A stretch of DNA of 64,000 nucleotides from Candidatus Villigracilis affinis (GCA_016718275.1 JADKEA010000005.1:1-64000), one strand, 5' to 3'; positions 9,007 through 16,871 are shown, counted from the stretch's first letter. Numbers and translations: made by a program. The notes: generated by a model not told the origin, from the letters alone.

Positions 9007-9039
9007 AAAGAACATCCAGCAAAATGCTGGATGTTCTTT
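9007..9039 (-). promoter_or_regulatory. Perfect 15-bp hairpin in the methyltransferase leader
   Basis: AAAGAACATCCAGCA and its exact complement flank a 3-nt loop, 23 bases upstream of the methyltransferase ATG. A TATAAT-like box lies farther upstream on the minus strand, near 9058-9063 (TTATAATAG). The hairpin has A/T runs on both sides, so it could be a transcription attenuator, the terminator of a short RNA, or an mRNA-stabilising hairpin. Confidence 0.5.
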
Positions 9040-9171
9040 TATATACGGGTCGCTGCTATTATAACCCTGTAAAGTTACCTGGCTTGGCTCTGTTTTCAAA
9101 AGCGAAAGCTCTCTGTGAATTATTCGACAAGCCATATTATCTCGGTATAGTGTAGGAAATTAATGGCACAA

Positions 9172-9206
9172 AAAAGCCTCGAAGATTTTCTCTTCGAGGC
9201 TTTTTT
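9172..9206 (-). terminator. Intrinsic terminator of the gcv operon
   Basis: GCCTCGAAGA and its complement with a 5-nt loop, flanked by six A and six T, lie 9 bases past the gcvPB stop. The structure is strong in both directions. Confidence 0.92.
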
Positions 9207-9214
9207 GTCACTTT

Positions 9215-10702
9215 CTATTTCAGTGTTTCATAGTTTTCAGGCAGCCAGCAGCAGAGGACCAACTCTCTTGCGGCTTTGACCTCATCCATTCTTCCAAATG
9301 GGGTGCTGTGCGGTGCGTTGTGGAGCAGATCGGGCTGGCTCTTGGCTTCCTCTGCAATGGCAATGAGCGCATCGGCAAAGCGGTCGAGGGTGTCCTTGTT
9401 TTCAGTTTCGGTCGGCTCGATCATCAACGCTTCGTGGACGATGAGCGGGAAGTAATTTGTCGGCGGGTGGAATTTGTAATCCATCAGACGCTTGGAGATA
9501 TCCAGCGCGCGGACGTCACTGCCTTCGAATTGACCTTCCATGACGAACTCATGCATGCAGATGCGGTCATAGGGAATCTTGTAAGTGCTTCGCAGACGTG
9601 CCTGCAAATAGTTGGCGTTGAGCACGGCAAATTGCGAGATCGCTTTCAATCCGTCAGGGCCGTGCATGGAGATGTACGTGTAAGCACGGACAAGGCCGCC
9701 GCCAAAGTGACCGTGGAAGGCTTTCATGCGTCCGATGCTGTGCTTGGGGGTGACGAAGCCGTAAAGCGGTTCGAGGTCGTCATCGCCTTCCTCGATGATC
9801 CCGACGAGCGGAGAAGGCAGATAATCGACAAGACGCTGGCTGACTCCGACCGGGCCTGATCCTGGTCCACCGCCGCCGTGCGGCACGGAGAAGGTCTTGT
9901 GCAGGTTGAAGTGCATTACGTCGAAGCCGAGGTCACCAGGGCGGACGATGCCGAGCAGGGCGTTCAGGTTCGCGCCATCGCCGTACATCAGGCCGCCACA
10001 ATCCTTCACCATATTCACGACCTTTTCGATGTTCTCATCGAACATGCCGAGGGTGTTGGGGTTGGTGAGCATCATACCGACGACGGTATCATCGCAGGCG
10101 GCTTCGAGGGCTTTGAGATCCACATTGCCACGTGAATCGGATGGGATGGTGACCACGCTCATGCCCAACATGCCGACCGAGGCAGGGTTCGTGCCATGCG
10201 CGGCATCGGGGATGAGCATCTTGGTGCGCTTGGTATCGTTGCGCGCTTTGTGATAAGCGGCCATCATCAGCACGCCGGTGAATTCTCCGTGTGCGCCTGC
10301 GGCAGGTTGAAGGGTTACACCCGCAAAGCCGCTGATCTCTTTGAGCCATTCCTGCATTTCAAACATCAACGCGAGATTGCCTTGCACGGTTTCGATGGGC
10401 TGTAATGGGTGAGTGTACAGGAAGCCAGGCAGGCGGCAGGTGTCTTCATTGATCTTCGGGTTGTATTTCATGGTGCAGGAGCCCAAAGGATAGAAGCCAT
10501 CGTCCACGCTGTAGTTGAATTTGCTGAGTTTTGTGTAATGACGGACAACGTCCACTTCGGCGAGCTCGGGCAGGGGCAGGTCAGAGCGCAGCAAATTCTT
10601 GGGAGGCAGGGCAGTTTCGGGTACGTCTGAGGCGGGCATGGTCACGCCGAGTCGTCCCGGGGAGGAAAGTTCAAAGATGGTGGGTTCAACGATGGTAGCC
10701 AT
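9215..10702 (-). CDS. gcvPB: Glycine dehydrogenase (decarboxylating) subunit 2
   Basis: The PLP-bearing half of the split P-protein of the glycine cleavage system. With GcvPA it decarboxylates glycine and passes the aminomethyl group to lipoyl-GcvH. The protein has 495 residues, normal for the subunit. The PLP lysine lies in NLHKTFSVPHGGGGPGSGP (about residue 270). FYPLGSCTMKYNP near the N-terminus and the substrate-loop glycines are typical. It begins at the last base of the gcvPA stop region, overlapping by one base, so the two are surely co-translated. The operon order gcvH-gcvPA-gcvPB lies under a glycine riboswitch. Confidence 0.96.
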   Translation of the reverse strand: MATIVEPTIFELSSPGRLGVTMPASDVPETALPPKNLLRSDLPLPELAEVDVVRHYTKLSKFNYSVDDGFYPLGSCTMKYNPKINEDTCRLPGFLYTHPLQPIETVQGNLALMFEMQEWLKEISGFAGVTLQPAAGAHGEFTGVLMMAAYHKARNDTKRTKMLIPDAAHGTNPASVGMLGMSVVTIPSDSRGNVDLKALEAACDDTVVGMMLTNPNTLGMFDENIEKVVNMVKDCGGLMYGDGANLNALLGIVRPGDLGFDVMHFNLHKTFSVPHGGGGPGSGPVGVSQRLVDYLPSPLVGIIEEGDDDLEPLYGFVTPKHSIGRMKAFHGHFGGGLVRAYTYISMHGPDGLKAISQFAVLNANYLQARLRSTYKIPYDRICMHEFVMEGQFEGSDVRALDISKRLMDYKFHPPTNYFPLIVHEALMIEPTETENKDTLDRFADALIAIAEEAKSQPDLLHNAPHSTPFGRMDEVKAARELVLCCWLPENYETLK

Positions 10703-12051
10703 TATTCCATCTCCTTTAAAACTTCCACGAGGGTGTCGATTTCCTGTTTGCTGTTCATTTCGGTAACGGCAACCAACAGATGATTCTTGAGCGAAGGATA
10801 ATCCTTGCCGAGGTCGTAGCCGCCGAAGATGCCGTTATCGAGCAAATATTCGTTGACTTCGCTGGCGGGTTTCGGACAGCATAAAACAAACTCATGGAAG
10901 AACGGTTCTGTGAAGCACAGACCGAAGCCGTCGATCTTGCTAAGTTCACTCGCAGCGTAATGCGCTTTTTGATAACAAAGATTTGCAACCTGCTGCAAGC
11001 CGGTCTTGCCAAGCGATGACATATAAACGGCAGCTGCAAGCGCGAGCAGACCTTGATTGGTGCAGATGTTGGAAGTGGCGCGTTCGCGTTTGATGTGTTG
11101 TTCGCGCGCGGTGAGGGTGAGCACGTAAGAGCGCTGCCCACGGGCGTCCACGGTTTCACCGATCAGGCGGCCAGCCATTTTGTGAACGTAGGATTTCTTG
11201 GTGGTGAAGAAACCGAGATAGGGTCCGCCATACCAAAGCGGAATGCCGAACGGCTGCGCTTCACCGACAACAATATCCGCGCCCATTTCGGCGGGAGTCT
11301 TGAGCATGAGCAGCGCGGTGGGATTCGCAACGATGCAAACGAGCGCGCCTTTTGCGTGCGCGTCTTCGATCAGTTTTGTGTAATCGTGGATGCGGCCGAA
11401 GAAATCGGGATATTGCACGACGACGATCATGGTCTTGTCATCGACGAGCGACATCAACGCTTCGGGTCCTGCTTCGAGGTCGGCTGATACGTCGTCCCCG
11501 GCTTCTTCCAATCCCATGCCTTGTGAGTACGTGCGAATGACTTCGCGGTACTGCGGATGCACGGTGGGAGACATGACGATCTTCTTGCGCTTGCCGCGGA
11601 ATTGGGCATAAGCCAAATTTACTGCTTCAGCAGTGGCGGTGGCACCATCGTAATGGGAAGCGTTTGAGACTTCCATGCCGGTGAGATTGGTCATCAGCGA
11701 TTGATATTCGAAGATGGCTTGCAGGGTGCCCTGTGAAATTTCAGGCTGATATGGGGTGTAGGCTGTGAAAAATTCTCCGCGGCGAAGCATGTGATCGACT
11801 ACCGAAGGAACGTAGTGGTTGTATGCGCCGGCGCCGAGGAAGGAAATCATGTGCTCGCGGACATTTTCATTGGTTTGCGCCATTTCGCTAAGCAGCGTGG
11901 CGGCTTCCATTTCAGTGAGCGCGGGGGGCAGGTCTAATTCGGGAAAGCGATGGTTCTTTGGGATGGCGTCGAACAGATCATCCAATGATTTGACGCCGAC
12001 CGTTTGGAGCATCGCATCCCTTTCTTTGGGGGAAATTGGGATGTAGGTCAT
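10702..12051 (-). CDS. gcvPA: Glycine dehydrogenase (decarboxylating) subunit 1
   Basis: The 449-residue N-terminal half of the split P-protein, with the PLP-transferase fold but lacking the catalytic lysine, as is normal for subunit 1. It starts MTYIPISPKERDAML. Family landmarks are SFLGAGAYNHYVPSVVDH, TPYQPEISQGTLQ and SNASHYDGATA. It pairs with GcvPB as an alpha2-beta2 enzyme. It lies 68 bases downstream of gcvH and shares one base with gcvPB. The two-gene arrangement is typical of Firmicutes, Thermotogae, archaea and Chloroflexota rather than of Proteobacteria. Confidence 0.96.
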   Translation of the reverse strand: MTYIPISPKERDAMLQTVGVKSLDDLFDAIPKNHRFPELDLPPALTEMEAATLLSEMAQTNENVREHMISFLGAGAYNHYVPSVVDHMLRRGEFFTAYTPYQPEISQGTLQAIFEYQSLMTNLTGMEVSNASHYDGATATAEAVNLAYAQFRGKRKKIVMSPTVHPQYREVIRTYSQGMGLEEAGDDVSADLEAGPEALMSLVDDKTMIVVVQYPDFFGRIHDYTKLIEDAHAKGALVCIVANPTALLMLKTPAEMGADIVVGEAQPFGIPLWYGGPYLGFFTTKKSYVHKMAGRLIGETVDARGQRSYVLTLTAREQHIKRERATSNICTNQGLLALAAAVYMSSLGKTGLQQVANLCYQKAHYAASELSKIDGFGLCFTEPFFHEFVLCCPKPASEVNEYLLDNGIFGGYDLGKDYPSLKNHLLVAVTEMNSKQEIDTLVEVLKEME

Positions 12052-12119
12052 GTTACCTCTGGTGTTCAGTTATCAGTAATCATCTGCCAGTTATTCTGAC
12101 ACTATTTACTGACCACTGG

Positions 12120-12497
12120 TTAATGAGCGCGGCCATCACAGTAAGCGGTGTAAGCATCGGCATCCATCACGTCACCGGCGTTGCCGCCAGCGATCTTGAT
12201 CATCCAGCCTTCGCCGAACGGGTCAGAGTTGAGGGTTTCGGGCTTGTCGGCGAGTCCCTTGTTGACGGCGCTGACGGTGCCTGAAGCGGGGGCGTAAATT
12301 TCAGCAGAGGCTTTCACAGATTCAACGGAGGCAATGGGTTTACCCACTTCCACGGTTTCGCCTTCATCTACAAGTAGTTCAACGAAGACAATATCGGAAA
12401 GCTGGTTCTGGGCGTAATCGGTGATGCCTGCTGCGCCGTTGGCGGGGTCGAACCATTCATCGGACTTGGTGTACTTTAAATTAGATGGGACGTTCAT
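12120..12497 (-). CDS. gcvH: Glycine cleavage system H protein
   Basis: GcvH carries the lipoyl arm that shuttles the aminomethyl group between the P, T and L proteins. The 125-residue protein has the lipoyl lysine in ASVESVKASAEIYAP (about residue 62), preceded by GEAVEVGKP-like sequence (GETVEVGKP), and the usual GITDYAQNQLSDIVFVELL. AAGGAG lies before the ATG at the expected distance. It is the first gene behind the glycine riboswitch. The T-protein gene gcvT, which often heads this operon, is not in the window. Confidence 0.96.
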   Translation of the reverse strand: MNVPSNLKYTKSDEWFDPANGAAGITDYAQNQLSDIVFVELLVDEGETVEVGKPIASVESVKASAEIYAPASGTVSAVNKGLADKPETLNSDPFGEGWMIKIAGGNAGDVMDADAYTAYCDGRAH

Positions 12498-12538
12498 TGT
12501 CTGTTTCTCCTTTGTCTTTTGTGAGTTATTGGCGAATC

Positions 12539-12572
12539 AAAAAAGGACGCACGATTCTACAATCGCGCGTCC
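12539..12572 (-). terminator. Riboswitch-associated terminator before gcvH
   Basis: On the minus strand GGACGCGCGATT pairs with AATCGTGCGTCC (one G-U pair) and is followed by TTTTTT. It starts at the last base of the P1 helix of glycine aptamer 2 and ends 42 bases before gcvH. This fits an expression platform in which glycine binding disfavours the terminator. Confidence 0.85.
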
Positions 12573-12838
12573 TCTGTAATGGAACCTGAGAGATTAGTCG
12601 GCTAGTTTGTTAGTCGCTGGTCTTGTAGTCGCTTAGCCACATTGACTAGCAGACTAATAGACTGTTGACTAGTAGACTAACTAACTTTACACCGTCGGTG
12701 TCTCGTTCTTGCATGAGACTTTCCAGAGTTGCATCGGAAGCAGGGTCCTTTTGCCTGAGAGTTTCATCTGGTTTCGCCTGTTTGCCAGATTTGCACCTTC
12801 GGCGCTCTTATTACTGAGTCTCTTCCCAACCGTCCGTT
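12572..12838 (-). promoter_or_regulatory. Tandem glycine riboswitch (two aptamers)
   Basis: The minus-strand leader of gcvH shows both conserved cores. Aptamer 1 (about 12838-12742) contains GGGAAGAGACUC, GCGCCGAAGGUGCAAAU and ACUCUCAGGCAAAAGGAC. Aptamer 2 (12728-12572) contains ACUCUGGAAAGUCUC, ACACCGACGGUGUAAAG and UCUCUCAGGUUCCAUUACAG, and its P1 is closed by CUCUG with CAGAG. In the known family, glycine binding turns on the glycine cleavage operon. The transcription start predicted from the promoter at 12852-12880 falls at about 12845, right before aptamer 1. Aptamer 2 carries an unusually long peripheral hairpin (12592-12686). Confidence 0.93.
12592..12686 (-). repeat. Word-repeat hairpin arm inserted in glycine aptamer 2
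   Basis: About 95 nt between the ACACCGACGGUGU and CUCAGG elements of aptamer 2 consist of TAGTC words at roughly 8-nt spacing (TTAGTC, CTAGTC, ACAGTC, TTAGTC, CTAGTC), then GACTA words in the second half. The halves form a long imperfect hairpin. The usual arm in this position is much shorter. Confidence 0.75.
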
Positions 12839-12851
12839 GAATTATGCTTCC

Positions 12852-12880
12852 ATTTTATGAGCGAGGGGAATGCTAGTCAA
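12852..12880 (-). promoter_or_regulatory. Sigma-70-type promoter of the gcv operon
   Basis: On the minus strand TTGACT (12880-12875) and TAAAAT (12857-12852) are separated by exactly 17 nt. The start site would be about 12845, immediately before the riboswitch. Confidence 0.85.
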
Positions 12881-12907
12881 GGTGTAGAACATCACGAATT
12901 TGGATAA

Positions 12908-12938
12908 ATAAAGCCGCCTTTTTGAAAAGGCGGCTTGT
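12908..12938 (-). terminator. Intrinsic terminator of the 12945-13481 gene
   Basis: AAGCCGCCTT and its complement with a short T/A loop lie 7 bases past the stop and end in TTTATTT on the minus strand. Confidence 0.9.
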
Positions 12939-12944
12939 TGAGGA

Positions 12945-13481
12945 TTACTTTCCCGCGACTTTGCGCGTGCGTTTCGGTTTGACGGGTGGAACTGCTTCTG
13001 TTTCGAGAGCGGGAATCTCAGAGACGGTGGGTTCGGCTGGCGAAATCTCGGGCAAGGGTTCAGGGTCAATGTTGGCAGGAGGAGTGGGCATAGGATCTGG
13101 GGTAGTGATCTGCACTCCGTTCAATTTTGAAAAATAGTCCCGCACACTTTTGTCGTTGTAAAAGATGAGGGCGAGGATGCCAACCACCATGGAAAATGCA
13201 TTTCCCAAAAAGGCCGTGAGGATTTGAAAGACGGCAATCGATTGTGATGGTTTTATCGGTTCAGGTTGTGTGCTTAAGAGTTTCGCCGCGTAAATGATCT
13301 CGAAAATACCAAGAATGGTCGGCAGGATCGTGATCGGTAAACAGATGACCCCGATAATGGTTCCAAGCGCTGTGGCGGATGCTACAAATCCCCAGAAGAG
13401 GTTGATGATGCCGCTGACGAGTGTCATCCATATAATAGCTATCAGCAAGCCTGGTTTTTGATTTGGATATGATGTATTCAT
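12945..13481 (-). CDS. Membrane protein with Pro-rich tail, unknown
   Basis: A 178-residue protein. Membrane segments cover about 10-35, 40-70 and 85-110, with glycine zippers (WGFVASATALGTIIGV). A cytoplasmic tail follows that is rich in Pro and acidic residues (TPDPMPTPPANIDPEPLPE) and ends in the basic PKRTRKVAGK. The arrangement recalls small DUF4064-type membrane proteins, but I cannot confirm a family. The start MNTSYPN has an AAGGAGT upstream. It lies just upstream of the gcv promoter on the same strand but is separated by its own terminator, so it is a separate unit. Confidence 0.6.
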   Translation of the reverse strand: MNTSYPNQKPGLLIAIIWMTLVSGIINLFWGFVASATALGTIIGVICLPITILPTILGIFEIIYAAKLLSTQPEPIKPSQSIAVFQILTAFLGNAFSMVVGILALIFYNDKSVRDYFSKLNGVQITTPDPMPTPPANIDPEPLPEISPAEPTVSEIPALETEAVPPVKPKRTRKVAGK

Positions 13482-13553
13482 TCGTACTCCTTAATTGTTT
13501 TATGTAAGATATAACGAATGAAGAGGGGTTTGGTTGCAGATACTTACTTTGAA

Positions 13554-14450
13554 TTAAGGTTGTTGAAAGGTAAGCAATAATCCGCCAGTGTAAATTACCC
13601 CATTCGGGTCTGTGCATGTGGGGGCCAGGATGTTGGGCACAATGGCCCCACCCTCTACAACGCGGACACTATAAATGACATCGGGCTGCATGACGAAATC
13701 AGCGTATCCATCTCCAAGCTCGGGTTTGAATCCGGTGAAGAAGCGGTCTTCCTTTTCAGTCCATGAGACGATGATCTCGATGCCTGCGACTTGTCTGCGT
13801 CGGGAGTCCATGATGATGAATTGCAGTAAACCGGGTTGCAGGCCGGGGTCGCAGACTGTATCTTGACCAACAAGGCTGAACAGAACGCCTGAGGCAGGGA
13901 TTGCTGTGAAGGTGGGGCGCGGCGCAAATGTGGAAGTGACCACAGGCGCAAGCGGGGTTTGGTCAAATGCAAGGGTTGGAATGGGAGTGTCTTCTTCGAG
14001 GATGGTTTGGGTTTCGGTTGCGAATGTTTCCGCAGAAGGCGTATCGATTTCTGTGGGGGTGTTGACCACCACTACAAAAGGCGTGTCTGTGATCGGGGAG
14101 CTTGAAAACCCCTGCTGCAGGTCGGTGGCGAGTTGAGCAATGGGTTGCACCTGTTCGAGGGATGCGTTGCCTGCCACCATGTTTTGCGCCAATGCGCTGA
14201 GTTGACCAACTGGGTCAACATCGCCAAGCAATTGCAGGCGGGCGCGGGCGCGGGCGAGGTCATGCGATGATGCGTAGGAGGCGGCGACCACGATGCGATA
14301 TTGATCTTTGAAATCGGTGCGCAGCATGGCGGGGTTTGCGTCCACGTATGTTACGGGGGAGAGAAGCCACGAGTACGCCAGACCAAGCCCAAGTCCAGTA
14401 AGAAGCGCGAGGACGATATACAAGATGATGTTGCGGTTGGATGATCTCAT
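13554..14450 (-). CDS. Membrane-anchored extracytoplasmic protein, paralogue of the preceding gene
   Basis: A 298-residue protein: short cytoplasmic N-terminus MRSSNRN, one membrane segment (about 8-30), and a helical domain (about 35-115) beginning VTYVDANPAMLRTDF. A Thr/Pro-rich linker (about 130-190) and a C-terminal beta-rich domain (about 195-298) with two cysteines (VCDPGLQ, APTCTDP) follow. The first 115 residues match the upstream gene at 14447-14806 (PVVYTDVTPDALRADY), so the two are tandem paralogues. The start ATG overlaps the upstream stop as ATGA, implying coupled translation. Function is unknown; a cell-surface role is inferred from topology. Confidence 0.7.
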   Translation of the reverse strand: MRSSNRNIILYIVLALLTGLGLGLAYSWLLSPVTYVDANPAMLRTDFKDQYRIVVAASYASSHDLARARARLQLLGDVDPVGQLSALAQNMVAGNASLEQVQPIAQLATDLQQGFSSSPITDTPFVVVVNTPTEIDTPSAETFATETQTILEEDTPIPTLAFDQTPLAPVVTSTFAPRPTFTAIPASGVLFSLVGQDTVCDPGLQPGLLQFIIMDSRRRQVAGIEIIVSWTEKEDRFFTGFKPELGDGYADFVMQPDVIYSVRVVEGGAIVPNILAPTCTDPNGVIYTGGLLLTFQQP

Positions 14451-14806
14451 GGGGCGTTGACCGGCTGCGGTTGATACGTCTGCATGGCGGTGAGTAATCC
14501 TTGCAGGAGCAGGATCTCGTTTTGGCTGAAGTTGTTCGCGATGGCGTAATCCAAAGAGGATGTGACGATCAGGTCTGGGGACTCGCTTCCGATCATGGCG
14601 ATGCGGCGGGCGGCGGTTTCGGAGTCCTGTTCCCCCTGATAGGCTTCGGCGACCATGAGCACATAATCGGCGCGGTAATCTGCGCGCAGAGCATCGGGGG
14701 TGACATCGGTGTACACGACCGGGTTAATCACCCAGCCATAGGTCAGCCCGATGCCAATGCCGATGATGATAGCGGCGATGATCGTGATCCAGTTCGATGA
14801 TTTCAT
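14447..14806 (-). CDS. Short membrane-anchored protein, tandem paralogue
   Basis: A 119-residue protein: MKSSNW, a glycine-rich membrane helix (about 7-28, IIAAIIIGIGIGLTYGW), then a helical extracytoplasmic domain like residues 35-115 of the next gene, without the linker and C-terminal domain. A longer frame reaches back to 14947 through the SRP RNA gene, so I reject that extension and use the ATG at 14806; its ribosome site is weak. It is coupled to the downstream paralogue by an ATGA overlap. Function is unknown. Confidence 0.6.
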   Translation of the reverse strand: MKSSNWITIIAAIIIGIGIGLTYGWVINPVVYTDVTPDALRADYRADYVLMVAEAYQGEQDSETAARRIAMIGSESPDLIVTSSLDYAIANNFSQNEILLLQGLLTAMQTYQPQPVNAP

Positions 14807-14835
14807 AAGTGAATTGAAAATGATGGGAATAAAAT

Positions 14836-14940
14836 ATCCGGGCAGGCTACCGGCGGCACCCGAAGACTCTTCCTTACCGTTGCTATCTTTCGATCCTGGC
14901 GGGATTCGAAAGGCTTCGCCGCGCCGGGCCTGCCCGGACG
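14836..14940 (-). ncRNA. ffs: Signal recognition particle RNA, small bacterial type (4.5S)
   Basis: The minus strand contains the SRP domain IV core: CCCGCCAGGAUCGAAAGAUA followed by GCAACGGUAAGG. That is the symmetric-loop sequences around a GNRA tetraloop that bind Ffh. The ends CCGGGCAGGC and GCCUGCCCGG pair as the long terminal helix, giving an RNA of about 100 nt. The tetraloop reads GAAA in place of the more usual GGAA. The terminal helix followed by AUAUUUUAUU may serve as terminator. I assign it from the conserved core and helix by eye. Confidence 0.87.
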
Positions 14941-15004
14941 GGGGCAAGGATACCCGATGTACAGGGGCATGTCAACATGAGCTTTCAGAGGATGGTCGAA
15001 ATTG

Positions 15005-16384
15005 CTATTTTTTTTCAGACTCCACCACTGAAAGGAACACATCCACCAGTTTGGGGTCGAAAAGGATACCTGATTTTTCACGCAAATAATTGACCACTTC
15101 CTGTTGCGGCATTTTTTTACGATATGGGCGGTCGCTGCAAAGAGCATCCCAAACATCGACAATTGCGAAGAAGCGTGCGACGAGTGGAATATCTTCGCCT
15201 TTCAGCCCACGTGGGTAGCCGCTGCCATCCCAGCGCTCATGATGGCAAAGTGGAATCTCAAGCGCGGGGTGGAGATAGGAGATCGGGGAGAGCATTTCGT
15301 AGGCATATATGGGATGACGGCGCATCTTTTCCCATTCGGTTTCGTTCAAGGGTCCGGGCTTTTGCAGGATCTCATCTGGGATGGCCATTTTTCCCATGTC
15401 GTGCAACAACGCGCCGCGGCGTATGTGGGTAAGTTCCTCTTCCGAGAAGCCAAGCTTTCTGGCAACTTTTATGGTCAGCTCGGTGACGCGTTGAGTATGG
15501 CCTTCTGTCTCGCGATCACGCAGGTCCAGCGCACGGACCCAACCTTCGATGGTTCTTTGATAGGCTTCCTGAAGGCCGTCATGTGCGACTTGCAGCGCTT
15601 TTTCAGATTTCTTGCGCTCGGTGATATCGCGGGATGCGATCTGTATTTCGCTGATGGAATTGGTCTTGCGGTCGAGAATAGCTTTGGCTGAAGATTCCAA
15701 CCAGACGTAGTGTCCATTTTTGTGTAATGCCTGATACGAGACCGTATACGTTGCGTCGTAACGATTTCCCCTGAACAGGTTCTTTACAAAGGCGCGGTCA
15801 TCTTCATGGACGATATCGAAGGAACTGGTGCCGACCATTTCCTCGGGTGTGTATCCGAGAATGGTTTCGCAGGCGGGGGAAACGTAAATCACGCGTCCTT
15901 CGGTAGTGAGGCGTGAGATCATGTCACTGGCGTTTTCGGCCAGCAGGCGGAATTGCGCCTCACTCTCGAGCAAGGCCTTTTGCATTTTGGCACGTTCGGC
16001 GCGCGCAGCCCATTGTTCGATGGCACGCTCAGCGAGATGGGGCATATCCAGCATGGATTCTGGTGATTTGACAACATAGTCTAACGCACCGGATTTAAGC
16101 GCCTCAACCGCAATGCGCTCATTGCCGTAACTTGTCATGAGAATGATGGGGGTGGATAAAGGGTCGTGATGGTCGGGAAGTAATTCCATACTCTCACCAT
16201 CAGGTAAACGCCAATCTGCAATGATGAGGGTGGGTTCCCGTTCCACCATTTGTGTGCGTGCCTCTGTGAGCGAGCGTACGCGAAATATTTTAAAACGAGC
16301 ATCCTGGTCTTCGAAGGCGCGCTGGATAAGTTCTGCGTGTGGGTCTTCGTCTTCGATTAAAAGGATGTTGATCCTGTCATCCAT
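15005..16384 (-). CDS. Receiver-PAS-HD-GYP protein, c-di-GMP phosphodiesterase
   Basis: A 459-residue signalling protein with three domains. A receiver (about 5-125) has the phospho-acceptor Asp in IADWRLPDG. A PAS/PAC domain (about 140-265) ends RDITERKKSEKAL. An HD-GYP domain (about 280-455) is complete, with LLHDMGKMAIPDEIL, CHHERWDGSGYP, RGLKGEDIPLVARF and SDRPYRKK. Known HD-GYP proteins hydrolyse c-di-GMP to GMP or pGpG, so this one probably lowers c-di-GMP when phosphorylated or when its PAS ligand changes. It lies 31 bases after a small receiver gene on the same strand. Three GEMM riboswitches 15 kb away are plausible readers of the same pool (inference). Confidence 0.93.
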   Translation of the reverse strand: MDDRINILLIEDEDPHAELIQRAFEDQDARFKIFRVRSLTEARTQMVEREPTLIIADWRLPDGESMELLPDHHDPLSTPIILMTSYGNERIAVEALKSGALDYVVKSPESMLDMPHLAERAIEQWAARAERAKMQKALLESEAQFRLLAENASDMISRLTTEGRVIYVSPACETILGYTPEEMVGTSSFDIVHEDDRAFVKNLFRGNRYDATYTVSYQALHKNGHYVWLESSAKAILDRKTNSISEIQIASRDITERKKSEKALQVAHDGLQEAYQRTIEGWVRALDLRDRETEGHTQRVTELTIKVARKLGFSEEELTHIRRGALLHDMGKMAIPDEILQKPGPLNETEWEKMRRHPIYAYEMLSPISYLHPALEIPLCHHERWDGSGYPRGLKGEDIPLVARFFAIVDVWDALCSDRPYRKKMPQQEVVNYLREKSGILFDPKLVDVFLSVVESEKK

Positions 16385-16415
16385 ATATTATGCTTTCGAA
16401 ATTGGGTGCCTTAAA

Positions 16416-16871
16416 CTAAATACGAGGGTGTGTATTCCAGCCCAGCCAGTAAAAACCGAGATCGTTCATGAGCTTGCTGAATTCATCAAACCCCACTGGT
16501 TTTACCAGATAACTGTTGACATGATTGTCATAAGCGCGGGCAACGTCTTTTTCGGCTTCTGATGTAGTAAGGATGATAACGGGGACGTTCTTTAACTCAT
16601 CACGTTCTTTGATCTGGTGGAGAACCTCAAGTCCGTCGACCCTTGGCAGGCGCAGGTCGAGAAGGATCATGTGTGGGCGGGGGCTGGTTTTGGGGTCTTC
16701 ATATTCACCGCGCCTGAAAAGATAATCAAGAGCGGTCTGCCCGTCCATAAAGTGTTTGATCTTGTTAGCAATGCGGTGATCTTCCAGGGTCCTGATCACC
16801 AGTTCAGCATGATCTATATTGTCTTCGACCAACATCACCAGTACAGGTTCGCCATTCACTTTTCTCTCCAT
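16416..16871 (-). CDS. Stand-alone response regulator, Rcp1-like
   Basis: A 151-residue single receiver domain. The acidic pair is in MLVEDNIDHAELV, the phospho-acceptor Asp in ILLDLRLPRVDG (about residue 73), the switch Thr in VIILTTSEAE, and the lysine in SYLVKPVGF. The DYLFRRGEY insertion and the KPVGFDEF ending are typical of the Rcp1/CheY-like group that partners phytochrome-type kinases. It has no output domain. It precedes the receiver-PAS-HD-GYP gene by 31 bases, so both are probably one operon and may be phosphorylated by the same, unlinked kinase. Confidence 0.9.
   Translation of the reverse strand: MERKVNGEPVLVMLVEDNIDHAELVIRTLEDHRIANKIKHFMDGQTALDYLFRRGEYEDPKTSPRPHMILLDLRLPRVDGLEVLHQIKERDELKNVPVIILTTSEAEKDVARAYDNHVNSYLVKPVGFDEFSKLMNDLGFYWLGWNTHPRI

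Noticed and set aside
8899..9135. 78-codon minus-strand frame before the methyltransferase
   Set aside because: It overlaps the methyltransferase start and the perfect leader hairpin, with no ribosome site or domain.
14807..14947. N-terminal extension of the 14447-14806 membrane protein
   Set aside because: The extension is the SRP RNA gene read as protein, and the membrane anchor begins at the ATG at 14806 as in its paralogue.
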